DNA of 64,000 nt from positions 710,459-774,458 of the forward strand of contig NZ_NMYC01000005.1 in assembly GCF_002860345.1 (NCBI RefSeq), read 5' to 3'. Position 1 is the stretch's first letter. The number at the start of each line of letters is the position of its first letter. Shown in pieces: positions 7,818 to 17,895 of this stretch. The DNA is from Bifidobacterium anseris (lineage in GTDB: Bacteria; Actinomycetota; Actinomycetes; Actinomycetales; Bifidobacteriaceae). The notes beneath the pieces are model-generated. The model was not told the origin of the DNA. It ran no database searches and was given only the letters and a program-made list of their open reading frames with translations. The position numbers were made by a program, and so were the translations under genes.

Positions 7818-9500
7818 ATGACCGCAACGACCGCGACCATGGACATCACCAACCCCGTGCTGCGGGGCATGTACCCCGACCCAAGCTGGATGTGGGACGA
7901 GCCCGGGGAGCGCGTGGCCTTGGTGAATTCCTCGTTCGAACTGGTGCCGGGACTGCCGATCCACGTTTCAGACGATATCGCGAACTGGGAGCTTGCGGGG
8001 AACGCCGTCGACGAGGCGATGGCGCAACGGCTGCTGATCCCCTTCGTGCTTGATTCTGGGGGATTGTATGCGCCGACATTGCGCATGATCCGCGGGAAGT
8101 ACGTGATCGCATGCACGGTCGCCCGCATCGATCTGGATGCGGCCGCCGCAGCTGGGGTCGACCCGGAGTCGATCGAGGGGGCCCGTGCAAGCCAAGGCAA
8201 CTTCATCATCGAAGCCGATGCGCTTGAGGGGCCATGGCGCGGCCCGTACTGGATCGAGGGCGCCGAGGGTATCGATCCAGACATCTTCGAGGACCTTGAC
8301 GGCTCCGTGTACTGGACGCAGACAAGGCCGGCCGTACGCCCGCGCTGGGAAGGGCAGACCGAGGTGTGGACCCAGCGGATTGACCCGGAGACGTGGCGGC
8401 TGTGCGCGTCGCATGACGCAGACGGCGACTATGGCAAGACGGTCCTCTGGACGGGATATGGCGTGGAGGCGGTGTGGGCCGAAGGACCGCACCTGTACCG
8501 CATCGGCGATTGGGTGTATCTGATGACCGCGGAAGGCGGCACAAGCTTCGACCACAGCGAGATGACCATGCGCACGTGGGCACCCGACGGGCTCGGGCCG
8601 GCGGTCGAAGCCCTGCAGTTCCAGGCGCACGCGGACGGGACCGAGCCGCGAGCGCCGCGTGCCGACGAACGGTCGGTTGTGGGGCGGTATGCGCGACTGT
8701 TCCATCCGTGCAAGAAGAATCCGTTCCTGACACACCGGCATCTGGGTTTGGAGGAGCGCGTGCAGTGTGTGGGCCACGCCGATCTGCTGCATCATCCACG
8801 GCTTGGCTGGTGGGTCGCGTGCCTGGGTTCGCGCGAGACCCCCACCGCGGACCATGGGGCGCTCAGTTTCCTGGGCAGGGAGACCTTTGTGGCACCTGTC
8901 GACTGGCAGCACGATCCGGCGCAATGGTCGCTGGAATCCAATGGGCCCGCGCAAGGGGAGTCCGATGACCCAGGATGGCCGGTGCTCGCCGGGGGAGCGG
9001 GGCGTCTGGCGCAGACATTGCGCATCGATGCGGCGGACGGGACCCTGCTCGACGTGTGCATCGGGCCGTGCGAATCGCAGGCGGTCGTCGATGCACGCGT
9101 GCCTTTTGCCGTCGGCGACGGCGAAGGCGCGGCCGTGCGCGCGGATGGCACGGTGTACCGGCGTATGCCGGAAGACAGGTGCGTGGTGCTGTGCCCGCCG
9201 CGTGGCACGGTGCGCATCCGGCAGGACGGCCGCCATACACTGAGCGTGGCGACCGATGGTGCGTCGGTGCAGTGGACGCTCGGCGAGGGGACGGAGCGCA
9301 GGGAAGGCATGGTGCCGATCCCCGAGGGGGAGTCGGGATCGGTTATGCTCGTCTTCGACAAAGGCATGGTGCGCGTGGTCGTGGCGCAGTCCGCGGAACA
9401 GGCATGGACGGCGCCGGCTGTCGAGGTGATCGACGTGGCGCCGCTGAGCACCGAATGGTCCGGCGGCTTTGTGGGTTGCCTCATCGGTTGTGAGGTATAG
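7818..9500 (+). CDS. GH43-family glycosidase (beta-xylosidase/arabinofuranosidase type)
   Basis: A 560-residue five-bladed beta-propeller glycosidase predicted to cut xylo-oligosaccharides or arabinose branches, probably in the cytoplasm because no signal peptide is seen. The inverting GH43 triad is visible: Asp21 in YPDPSW (base), Asp153 in GIDPDIF (pKa modulator) and Glu222 in AEGPHLY (acid). The region after about residue 330 forms a beta-rich accessory domain as in GH43 C2-type enzymes. GGAGG supports the ATG at 7818; an in-frame upstream ATG extends into unconstrained sequence. It converges with the LacI gene, whose stop lies ten bases beyond. Exact specificity cannot be told from sequence. 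Confidence 0.85.
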   Translation: MTATTATMDITNPVLRGMYPDPSWMWDEPGERVALVNSSFELVPGLPIHVSDDIANWELAGNAVDEAMAQRLLIPFVLDSGGLYAPTLRMIRGKYVIACTVARIDLDAAAAAGVDPESIEGARASQGNFIIEADALEGPWRGPYWIEGAEGIDPDIFEDLDGSVYWTQTRPAVRPRWEGQTEVWTQRIDPETWRLCASHDADGDYGKTVLWTGYGVEAVWAEGPHLYRIGDWVYLMTAEGGTSFDHSEMTMRTWAPDGLGPAVEALQFQAHADGTEPRAPRADERSVVGRYARLFHPCKKNPFLTHRHLGLEERVQCVGHADLLHHPRLGWWVACLGSRETPTADHGALSFLGRETFVAPVDWQHDPAQWSLESNGPAQGESDDPGWPVLAGGAGRLAQTLRIDAADGTLLDVCIGPCESQAVVDARVPFAVGDGEGAAVRADGTVYRRMPEDRCVVLCPPRGTVRIRQDGRHTLSVATDGASVQWTLGEGTERREGMVPIPEGESGSVMLVFDKGMVRVVVAQSAEQAWTAPAVEVIDVAPLSTEWSGGFVGCLIGCEV

Positions 9501-9509
9501 GTGGAGTGC

Positions 9510-10514
9510 TCAGCGCAGGCTGCGTGTACTGCCCCGCACCACAAGCGTGGTGGGCAGGATCACGTGGTGCTGCGTTGGGCGCCCTTCCGCTGTGTCCAGA
9601 AGCATGCGCGTCGAGACGGCCGCCATGTCGTGCAACGGCTGGCGCACCGTGGTGAGCGCCGGACCCAGGAAGGCGGATGTCTGCACGTCGTCGAATCCGA
9701 CGACCGAAAGGTCTTCGGGGATGCGCAGCCGGTTCTGCCGGGCGGCCTCATAGACGCCCATCGCCTGCAGGTCGCTGCCGGCGAAGATCGCGGTGGGGCG
9801 GTTTGGTTGCGCCAACAGCTCCATCGCCTGCGCATAGCCGCCTTCGGTTGTGAAATCGCCTTCGGTCACCAGTTCGGGGTCCGGTGCGATGCCTTGTTCG
9901 GCGAGCGCTGACGTGTAGCCGTCGAGCCTTGCGCGCGAGCACATCATCTCTTCGGGGCCGGTGATGATGCCGATGCGCGTGTGCCCCAGGGCGAGCAGAT
10001 GCCGAGTCGCGAGCACGCCGCCGGCCCAGTTGTCCGCCTGCACGGAGAAATCATCGTTCGACGGCTCGCCTGAAGGGTCGAAGATGACATAGGGGATGCC
10101 GTTGGCCTGCAATTTGGTTTTTTCTTTTTCGGTGAGATTGGCGAAGATGAAGATGACGCCGAATGGCCTGCGCCTCAGCATGCCGGTGATCCAGTCGTCG
10201 TCGGGGTGTTGGCGTGTGCCGCTTTCCGTCGTGATGACGCTGATGTCGGGCGAGTGCCTTGTCTCACGCAGCACGCCGCGCAGCACTTCGAGAGCCCAGA
10301 TCGTGTCGAGGTCCTGGAAGACCACTTCGATGTACCGTTGGCCGGCGTTTTTCTGTCCGCGGCGCTGGTAGCCCGAGGCCTTGAGCGCCCGGTCGATGGC
10401 TGCGCGGGCTTCGGCCGATATGTCGGAGCGGCCGTTGAGCGCCTTGGAGACGGTCGCCAATGAGTAGCCGGTGTTCTTCGCGATGTCCGCCAACCTGACC
10501 TTGGGTTCCGGCAT
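9510..10514 (-). CDS. LacI-family repressor of the xylo-oligosaccharide genes
   Basis: A 334-residue regulator: helix-turn-helix at residues 4-25 (RLADIAKNTGYSLATVSKAL), hinge helix near 50, then a periplasmic-binding-protein-like effector domain with FGVIFIFANL and the C-terminal VVGFDDVQTSAFL. AAAGGAG seven bases before the ATG at 10514 decides the start over an in-frame ATG seven codons upstream. It is divergent from the ABC transporter genes and shares a 333-base regulatory region that contains two GAAA(A)C-type inverted repeats. The likely inducer is xylose or a xylo-oligosaccharide (inference from context). Confidence 0.88.
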   Translation of the reverse strand: MPEPKVRLADIAKNTGYSLATVSKALNGRSDISAEARAAIDRALKASGYQRRGQKNAGQRYIEVVFQDLDTIWALEVLRGVLRETRHSPDISVITTESGTRQHPDDDWITGMLRRRPFGVIFIFANLTEKEKTKLQANGIPYVIFDPSGEPSNDDFSVQADNWAGGVLATRHLLALGHTRIGIITGPEEMMCSRARLDGYTSALAEQGIAPDPELVTEGDFTTEGGYAQAMELLAQPNRPTAIFAGSDLQAMGVYEAARQNRLRIPEDLSVVGFDDVQTSAFLGPALTTVRQPLHDMAAVSTRMLLDTAEGRPTQHHVILPTTLVVRGSTRSLR

Positions 10515-10567
10515 ATGGAGCTCCTTTGCTGCCAATGAATGGGTGTGATACCATCTGCCATAATAGC

Positions 10568-10605
10568 GAAAGTTTCGTAACTTTTCAAGCGAAGTGAGAC
10601 GCTTG
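10568..10605. promoter_or_regulatory. Candidate operators near the LacI start
   Basis: GAAAGTTTCGTAACTTTTC (10568-10586) has GAAA/TTTC arms and resembles the operator at 10706-10724. It is abutted by CAAGCG-N8-CGCTTG (10586-10605). Both lie in the divergent region just upstream of the repressor gene and could give autoregulation or looping. Confidence 0.4.
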
Positions 10606-10666
10606 TTGTGAAAACGCGAACATATTTCTGGGTAGAAATGCGCGAAACGCCGACAACGTACTTAGT

Positions 10667-10695
10667 TTGACTGATTGACAAAGTAGGTTTACGAT
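10667..10695 (+). promoter_or_regulatory. Promoter of the xylo-oligosaccharide ABC operon
   Basis: TTGACT (10667-10672), 17-base spacer, TACGAT (10690-10695). Start of transcription would fall near 10702, directly at the operator, leaving a leader of about 145 bases. Confidence 0.5.
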
Positions 10696-10705
10696 AGTTT
10701 CCAAC

Positions 10706-12125
<1,420 letters not shown>

Positions 12126-12145
12126 TCGCGTCTGAGCAAGGTCCG

Positions 12146-12185
12146 GGATGGCTGGGCTGTTCCACATGGTCCAGCCATCCTTTTT
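12146..12185 (+). terminator. Intra-operon attenuator after the binding protein gene
   Basis: GGATGGCTGG (12146-12155) pairs perfectly with CCAGCCATCC (12171-12180) and is followed by TTTTTC. A classical intrinsic terminator before the permease genes. Confidence 0.85.
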
Positions 12186-12230
12186 CCCTGGATGACGTAC
12201 AACGAAACTTAGATACATGGGATTGATGAC

Positions 12231-13289
12231 ATGACTGAAATGAATGATGCCGTGGCAGTCGGGCGACCGGTTGCCGAAACGAAGAAGCGGGGCGGAGAAC
12301 GCAAACCCTCTAACGGCAAGGGGCGCAGAAATCTCGAAATTTTCATCCTTTCCGCACCCGCGATCATCCTCTTCTGCTGCTTTGTGATTCTTCCGATCAT
12401 TTTGGGCGCCTACTACGGCTTCTACCAATGGAAGGGCTTTGGTACCCCGTCCGAGAACGGCAAATTCGTCGGACTGCAGAACTACATCGTGGCGTTGAAG
12501 GATCCGAACTTCCAGCAGGCGATCCTGCACACCTTTGAAATCGTCGTCGGATCCCTCGTTATCCAGGGTCCGTTGGCCATCCTCTTCGCTCTCCTGCTCA
12601 ACCAGAAGTTCAAGGGGCGCGGCCTGATCCGTACGCTCATCTTCGTGCCGTATGTCGTTTCGGAAGTCATTGTCGGCACCGGCTGGAGCCTGCTGCTCCA
12701 GAAGAAGGGCGCGGTCAACCAGATTCTTGAATCACTCGGCATGCATGGCGTCGATTGGCTCGCCAACCCCAAGGTCGCGATCTGGACGCTGCTGCTACTC
12801 ATCAGCTGGAAATACATCGGATTCGCCGTCATCCTCATGCTTGCAGGCATGCAGTCGATTCCTGAGGAACTGTACGAAGCGGCAAAGGTGGACGGTGCAG
12901 GGTTCTGGCAGATCCAGAAGAGCATCACACTGCCGTTGCTCGCCCCGACGCTGCGCATCTGGGTCTTCCTGTCGATGATCGGTTCGCTGCAGCTGTTCGA
13001 TTTGGTCTACATCATCTGGGGCCAGTACGTTTCCACGACGGCCGGCGTCTCCACGATGGCCACCTACATGGTCCGTGAGGGACGCGGTGCAGGCAACTAC
13101 GGATATGGCTCCGCCGTCGCCCTCATCATTTTCGTCATCTCGCTGATTGTGGCGCTGACCTACCAGCACTTTGTGCTCAACCGTGATCTCGATGGCGCCT
13201 TGACCGATAAGAAGGCGTCCAAGAAGCGCAAGAAGAGGCAGACCGCAGAGGATGAGGCCCTGGCGGTCGCCATGGAAGGAGTGAAGTGA
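12231..13289 (+). CDS. ABC sugar permease, MalF/UgpA type
   Basis: A 352-residue inner-membrane permease with about six membrane segments. After a basic cytoplasmic N-terminus, the first segment is IFILSAPAIILFCCFVILP. The EAA loop reads ELYEAAKVDGAGFWQIQKSI, near residues 222-241, which contacts the ATPase. A basic tail ends the protein. It partners the next gene. The ATG at 12231 has only a weak ribosome site (an alternative ATG is three codons in). Confidence 0.92.
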   Translation: MTEMNDAVAVGRPVAETKKRGGERKPSNGKGRRNLEIFILSAPAIILFCCFVILPIILGAYYGFYQWKGFGTPSENGKFVGLQNYIVALKDPNFQQAILHTFEIVVGSLVIQGPLAILFALLLNQKFKGRGLIRTLIFVPYVVSEVIVGTGWSLLLQKKGAVNQILESLGMHGVDWLANPKVAIWTLLLLISWKYIGFAVILMLAGMQSIPEELYEAAKVDGAGFWQIQKSITLPLLAPTLRIWVFLSMIGSLQLFDLVYIIWGQYVSTTAGVSTMATYMVREGRGAGNYGYGSAVALIIFVISLIVALTYQHFVLNRDLDGALTDKKASKKRKKRQTAEDEALAVAMEGVK

Positions 13290-13290
13290 G

Positions 13291-14160
13291 ATGAGTGCTG
13301 CAACGGCATATTCCAAGAAAAACGGTTTCCATAAGTCATCAAAGACCCCATGGGGCAACCCGATAGTCTATTTCTTCTCGCTTGTGCTCGTGGCGATCTG
13401 CGTCGTCCCGGTGCTCTACATCATCTTTGGCGGATTCCGCACCAACGCGCAGATCACCAACGACCCTGCCGGTCTGCCGAATCCCTGGGTGATCAGCAAC
13501 TACAAGGAAGTCATCACCAGTGACATCTTCTGGACCGAGCTGGTCAACTCACTGATTGTGGGCATCTGCACGATGGTCGGCGTCGTCGTCCTCGGCATCA
13601 TGATCAGCTACGTCATCGCCCGCTACAAGTTCCGGTACTCGACACTGATGTATGCGCTGTTCTCAGCGGGCCTCATGTTCCCGATGACCGTCGGCATCAC
13701 TCCGCTGTACCTGATGATCAGGAACCTGGGTCTGTCGAATTCCCTTGCGGGCATCATCCTTCCACAGATCGCATTCGGTCTGCCGCAGACCATCATCATC
13801 CTGGTCCCCTTCCTGCAATCCATCCCGATGGAATTGGAGGAGGCGTGCCTGCTGGACGGTTGCTCTCGCCTTGGCTTCTTCTGGCGCATGGTCATCCCGC
13901 TGTCGATGCCCGGCGTTGCCACGACCGGTATCCTCACCTTCGTGGGAAGCTGGAACGGCTATATGCTTCCGCTCTTCGTCCTGAGTGATGAAAGCAAGTA
14001 CACGCTTCCGCTTGGTGTGCAGATGTTCAGTTCCCAGCACTCGGTGGATACGGCCAGAGTCCTGGCGTTCACCTCGCTCGCCATGCTTCCGGCCCTCATC
14101 TGCTTCACGATCTTCCAGAAGAAGATCGTGGGTGGCCTGACTGGCGCGGTCAAGGGCTGA
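13291..14160 (+). CDS. ABC sugar permease, MalG/UgpE type
   Basis: A 289-residue permease, second half of the heterodimeric channel. It starts one base after the stop of the previous gene, so the two are translationally coupled; GGAGTG lies inside the upstream gene's end. First membrane segment IVYFFSLVLVAICVVPVLYI; EAA loop ELEEACLLDGCSRLGFFWRM near residues 180-199. Ends in a transmembrane helix and KKIVGGLTGAVKG. Confidence 0.92.
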   Translation: MSAATAYSKKNGFHKSSKTPWGNPIVYFFSLVLVAICVVPVLYIIFGGFRTNAQITNDPAGLPNPWVISNYKEVITSDIFWTELVNSLIVGICTMVGVVVLGIMISYVIARYKFRYSTLMYALFSAGLMFPMTVGITPLYLMIRNLGLSNSLAGIILPQIAFGLPQTIIILVPFLQSIPMELEEACLLDGCSRLGFFWRMVIPLSMPGVATTGILTFVGSWNGYMLPLFVLSDESKYTLPLGVQMFSSQHSVDTARVLAFTSLAMLPALICFTIFQKKIVGGLTGAVKG

Positions 14161-14189
14161 TCCGACCCGCCGCCTGCAACACATGAAGC

Positions 14190-14222
14190 ACGGCGGCCCG
14201 GGCACAACCGGGCCGCCGTTTC
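14190..14222 (+). terminator. Terminator or attenuator before the second GH43 gene
   Basis: Perfect 12-bp stem ACGGCGGCCCGG (14190-14201) with complement at 14208-14219, then a short T-run. The ribosome site of the next gene begins only a few bases later, so read-through control is plausible. Confidence 0.75.
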
Positions 14223-14238
14223 CCTTAAGGAGATCGTT

Positions 14239-15864
14239 ATGAAGATCGAAAACCCGGTACTGCCCGGATTCAACGCCGATCCGTCGATGATCAGGGTCGG
14301 AGACACCTACTACATTGCGAATTCCACATTCGAATGGTGGCCTGGCGTACGTCTGCATGAGTCGAAGGACATGGTGCACTGGCGTCTGTTGCCGAGCCCG
14401 CTGAACCGTCGTTCGCAGATCGATATGCGCGGCAACCCGTCCTCCGGCGGCGTGTGGGCTCCCGACCTGTCCTATGCGGACGGCAAGTTCTGGCTCGTGT
14501 ACTCCGATGTCAAAATCGTCAACGGCGCGTTCAAGGACTGCACGAACTACCTCGTGACCGCCGAGGATATCCGTGGCCCGTGGAGCGAACCGGTCCGGAT
14601 CAACGGCGTTGGCTTCGATGCAAGCCTGTTCCATGACGATGACGGGCGCAAGTACCTCGTCCAGCAGACTTGGGATTTCCGTGAATACAACCATCCCTTC
14701 GATGGCATCACGCTTACCGAGTTCGACGTCGAGACCATGCGCCTGCTCCCTGAGACCGAACGCACGATTTGGCGCGGCACCGATGTCAAACTCGTCGAAG
14801 GCCCGCACCTGTACAAAATCAACGGCATGTACTACCTGTTCTGCGCCGAGGGCGGCACTGTCTGGACGCATCAGGAGGTCGTCGCGCGTTCCTCGACGCT
14901 CGATGCGATGTCGTTCGAGGGGAGCCCGTACAACCCGTTCATCAGCAACTTCGACACCCCGCGCAGCTATCTGCAGAAGCAGGGGCATGGCGCACTCGTG
15001 GATACGCCATCCGGCGAATGGTACTACGCGTCGCTGTGTGCCCGGCCCTGGCACCATGAGAACGAATCGGTGACCGATCCGCGTGGATGGTGCACCCTGG
15101 GTCGTGAGACGTCCATCCAGAAAGTCGAATGGACCGATGACGGCTGGCCTGTCGTCGTCGGCGGTCATGGCGGACAACGCGTCGTCGAGGCGCCGCAAGA
15201 CGCCATCGAGACCGAGGCACCGGCCGATCACAGCCAGCATGATGATTTCGAGGAGTCGCAGCTCGCCTTGGATTGGAACACGCTGCGTGTGCCCTTCGAC
15301 GAATCGATGGGTTCCGTCGGAGGCGGCACGCTGACCTTGCGTGGGCAGGGATCGCTGTGCAACCTCTTCGACCTGTCCCTCGTTGCCCGCCGTTGGCAGG
15401 CATTCGATTTCGACGCGTCTGTCGGTGTGCGCTTCGACCCCACCAACTACCGGCAGATGGCCGGCCTGACGAACTACTACAACGACCTGTGCTGGTCGTG
15501 GGCTTTCGTCACTTGGGATGAGAAGCGGCAGTGCCGTGTGATCGAAGTCGCCCAGAACGATTTCAACTCCTACACCTCGTTCCTGCGGGACCGGGCGGTG
15601 CCGGTTCCCGATGATGTGGAGACTGTATGGCTGCGCACGCGTGTGCGTACGCAGACCTATGGTTACGACTATTCGTTCGATGGTGAGCAGTGGCATGACC
15701 TCGGTGTCGAGCTGGACGCGAAGATCCTGTCGGACGACTATGTGAACCAACGGTATGGCGGGTTCTTCACCGGTGCGTTCGTCGGTCTTGCGGCAGTGGA
15801 TCTGTCGGGGTATGACGCAACGGCTGAGTTCGTGGACTTCGATTACCGCGAATTGAGTGAATGA
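14239..15864 (+). CDS. GH43 beta-1,4-xylosidase (subfamily 11-like)
   Basis: A 541-residue exo-xylosidase releasing xylose from xylo-oligosaccharides, cytoplasmic (no signal). The triad falls where known GH43 xylosidases have it: Asp14 in NADPS, Asp127 in GFDASLFHDD and Glu187 in VEGPHLYK. A beta-sandwich C-terminal domain (about residues 330-541, DUF1349/GH43_C2 type) completes the active site, with NYRQMAGLTNYYND as a recognisable segment. TTAAGGAGA gives a strong ribosome site. Placed after the importer, it would act on imported substrate. Confidence 0.93.
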   Translation: MKIENPVLPGFNADPSMIRVGDTYYIANSTFEWWPGVRLHESKDMVHWRLLPSPLNRRSQIDMRGNPSSGGVWAPDLSYADGKFWLVYSDVKIVNGAFKDCTNYLVTAEDIRGPWSEPVRINGVGFDASLFHDDDGRKYLVQQTWDFREYNHPFDGITLTEFDVETMRLLPETERTIWRGTDVKLVEGPHLYKINGMYYLFCAEGGTVWTHQEVVARSSTLDAMSFEGSPYNPFISNFDTPRSYLQKQGHGALVDTPSGEWYYASLCARPWHHENESVTDPRGWCTLGRETSIQKVEWTDDGWPVVVGGHGGQRVVEAPQDAIETEAPADHSQHDDFEESQLALDWNTLRVPFDESMGSVGGGTLTLRGQGSLCNLFDLSLVARRWQAFDFDASVGVRFDPTNYRQMAGLTNYYNDLCWSWAFVTWDEKRQCRVIEVAQNDFNSYTSFLRDRAVPVPDDVETVWLRTRVRTQTYGYDYSFDGEQWHDLGVELDAKILSDDYVNQRYGGFFTGAFVGLAAVDLSGYDATAEFVDFDYRELSE

Positions 15865-15869
15865 CCATG

Positions 15870-15920
15870 GATGCACGCTGGGCGGGCCGTCTCCGGGATG
15901 GCCCGCCCAGCGTGCATCTT
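15870..15920 (+). terminator. Terminator after the GH43 xylosidase gene
   Basis: Perfect 19-bp stem (15870-15888 with 15900-15918) and 11-base loop followed by TT. It separates the GH43 gene from the esterase gene and starts five bases after the stop codon. Confidence 0.75.
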
Positions 15921-15969
15921 CATATCTGCGGTGCAAATGACATGACCGCATGGAAGGCGAGGGGCGCAT

Positions 15970-17895
15970 ATGACATTGACAATGCCAAAGCTGCTGGATG
16001 ATGGATGTGTGCTGCAATCCGGCAGACCCGTGAACATCTGGGGATGGTGTACACCGGGGGAGCGTGTCTCCGTACGTATCGGCGAATGTACGGGGGAAAC
16101 CATAAGCACCGCGGATGGCGGCTGGCAGGTGCGGTTGGACGCGTTGGATCCTGGCGGCCCGTATGCCTTCGAAGTGATTGGCGATGGCACGACGGTACGG
16201 CGCTCATGCTATGCGGGTGAGGTGTTCCTGTGTTCGGGGCAATCCAATATGGAGCTTTCCATGCAATGGGTGCATCCGTACTATCCCAGCGAGTTCCAGC
16301 GGCAGGATGACCCCTTGCTGCGCCAGTTCAAGGTCGTGGACCGATACGATTTCTCCGGGCCGGTGCGTGACCATGAGGAGGCCTCATGGCTGGGGTGTGC
16401 ACCCGAGACGCTGGGTCAATTCTCCGCAGTCGCGTATTTCTTTGGGCGAATGGTGCGCCAGTGGTTGCAGGTCCCCGTCGGGCTGCTCAATGTATCGTTG
16501 GGCGGTTCCCCCATCGAAGCATGGATGGACGCCGCTTCACTCGATGATTGTCCTGAAGCGTTGGAGGAGCTGGATCCCTATCTGGGTGATGGCGTGGCCG
16601 AGGCGCGGAGCGAAGAGAGTCTGTCCGCGGTCGCTGGATGGATGGAGGAGCTGCAAGCGCGGCGGATTCCTGCCGACAAGCTGCATTGGCGCCATGTCGA
16701 CCTGCCGGCACGTTTTGAGAATTGCGGGTTGCCGGGATTCCAGGGAATGCTCGAATTGCGGCGGACAGTGGTGCTGCCGCCCTATTGCGAGGGTGCTGAA
16801 GGCACGCTGCGGTTGGGGGCATGGGCTGACATCGATGAGACCTGCATCAATGGAATCAACATAGGGGGCCGCCCCAACCAATATGAGCCCCGTGACTACC
16901 GGATTCCTGCCGGTATGCTGCGCGCGGGGGCCAACGAGATTGTTGTGCGCCTTGTCTGCAACGCGGGATCCGGCCGGGTGACCGAAGGCAAGGCGATGAC
17001 CTTGCAGGTCGGCGATGAGGTCCATGATGTGAGCGGCATCTGGAGGCTTGCCGTCGTGGCGAGCATGGACAGGCCATGTCCGAGTGAGGATTTCGTGCGT
17101 TGGCGCCCCACCGGGTTGTATAACGCCATGCTCGCGCCTTGCTTCCGTTTCCCGGTACGCGCCGCGCTGTGGTACCAAGGGGAATCGAACACCGGGACCA
17201 GGGCGGCGCAATACGGCAAGCTGCTTGCCACGATGATTGATTTGTGGCGGGAGCGTTGGCATGATCCGCATATGCCCTTCCTCATCGTGCAATTGCCCGG
17301 CATCAGCATCGATTGCATCGAGGACGGCGGTTGGCCGCTCGTACGCGCCGGGCAGTGGGCCGTCGGGCAGCAGGTGCCCGACGTGAAGACGGTCGTGACG
17401 CTGGATGCCGGTGAACCCAACGACTTGCATCCGCATGACAAGAAGCTCGTCGCGTCACGTCTGTTCGACGCGGCATGTGCGCTGCTCTATGGAGGCGACA
17501 ATGTGCAGCCGATGGTGGAGAGGATTGAGGAACGCGATGGGATGCTGTGCGTCTCCTATGCCACTGTTGCCCGCCAGGGGGCCAATCCGGTCCCTTGCAC
17601 ACCGTTGACGCTCGATGGCGGCGATCCGGGCGAATTCGAGTTCGTCTGGCGCGATGCCATGTGCGCGGTGCCTGCACCTGCGACGGTTGAGGGGGCGGAA
17701 GTGTGCATTCCGCTGCCTGAGCGGCGTCCCGACATACTGCGGTATGCATGGCGGAACAACCCGTCACGTGGTCTGCTTGTGGATGGCCGGGGCACTCCGA
17801 TGCCTCCATTCGCCTATGATTTGAAGCGTGGTGCCATGATCGAGCCATCGGTGCGCGCTGGCGGAGACGTCGATGCCGGGACGGGACGTGCGTGA
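15970..17895 (+). CDS. SIAE-type SGNH acetylesterase (probable xylan deacetylase)
   Basis: A 641-residue protein of the sialate O-acetylesterase-like SGNH hydrolases, predicted to remove acetyl groups from xylo-oligosaccharides. The catalytic Ser is residue 92 in CSGQSNMEL. The second part of the site is ALWYQGESNTG near 400, and DLHPHDK near 485 supplies the Asp-His pair. Between them is an inserted jelly-roll-like domain (about 260-360, FQGMLELRRTVVLPP onwards), usual in the family. No signal peptide, so the enzyme is intracellular. Codon use has more TTG and GGG than neighbouring housekeeping genes. It overlaps the next esterase gene by one base. Confidence 0.85.
   Translation: MTLTMPKLLDDGCVLQSGRPVNIWGWCTPGERVSVRIGECTGETISTADGGWQVRLDALDPGGPYAFEVIGDGTTVRRSCYAGEVFLCSGQSNMELSMQWVHPYYPSEFQRQDDPLLRQFKVVDRYDFSGPVRDHEEASWLGCAPETLGQFSAVAYFFGRMVRQWLQVPVGLLNVSLGGSPIEAWMDAASLDDCPEALEELDPYLGDGVAEARSEESLSAVAGWMEELQARRIPADKLHWRHVDLPARFENCGLPGFQGMLELRRTVVLPPYCEGAEGTLRLGAWADIDETCINGINIGGRPNQYEPRDYRIPAGMLRAGANEIVVRLVCNAGSGRVTEGKAMTLQVGDEVHDVSGIWRLAVVASMDRPCPSEDFVRWRPTGLYNAMLAPCFRFPVRAALWYQGESNTGTRAAQYGKLLATMIDLWRERWHDPHMPFLIVQLPGISIDCIEDGGWPLVRAGQWAVGQQVPDVKTVVTLDAGEPNDLHPHDKKLVASRLFDAACALLYGGDNVQPMVERIEERDGMLCVSYATVARQGANPVPCTPLTLDGGDPGEFEFVWRDAMCAVPAPATVEGAEVCIPLPERRPDILRYAWRNNPSRGLLVDGRGTPMPPFAYDLKRGAMIEPSVRAGGDVDAGTGRA

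Noticed and set aside
17892-17894. GTG start for the type B carboxylesterase
   Set aside because: The next codon is ATG and overlaps the preceding stop in the common TGATG manner; the GTG adds only one residue, so ATG is preferred.
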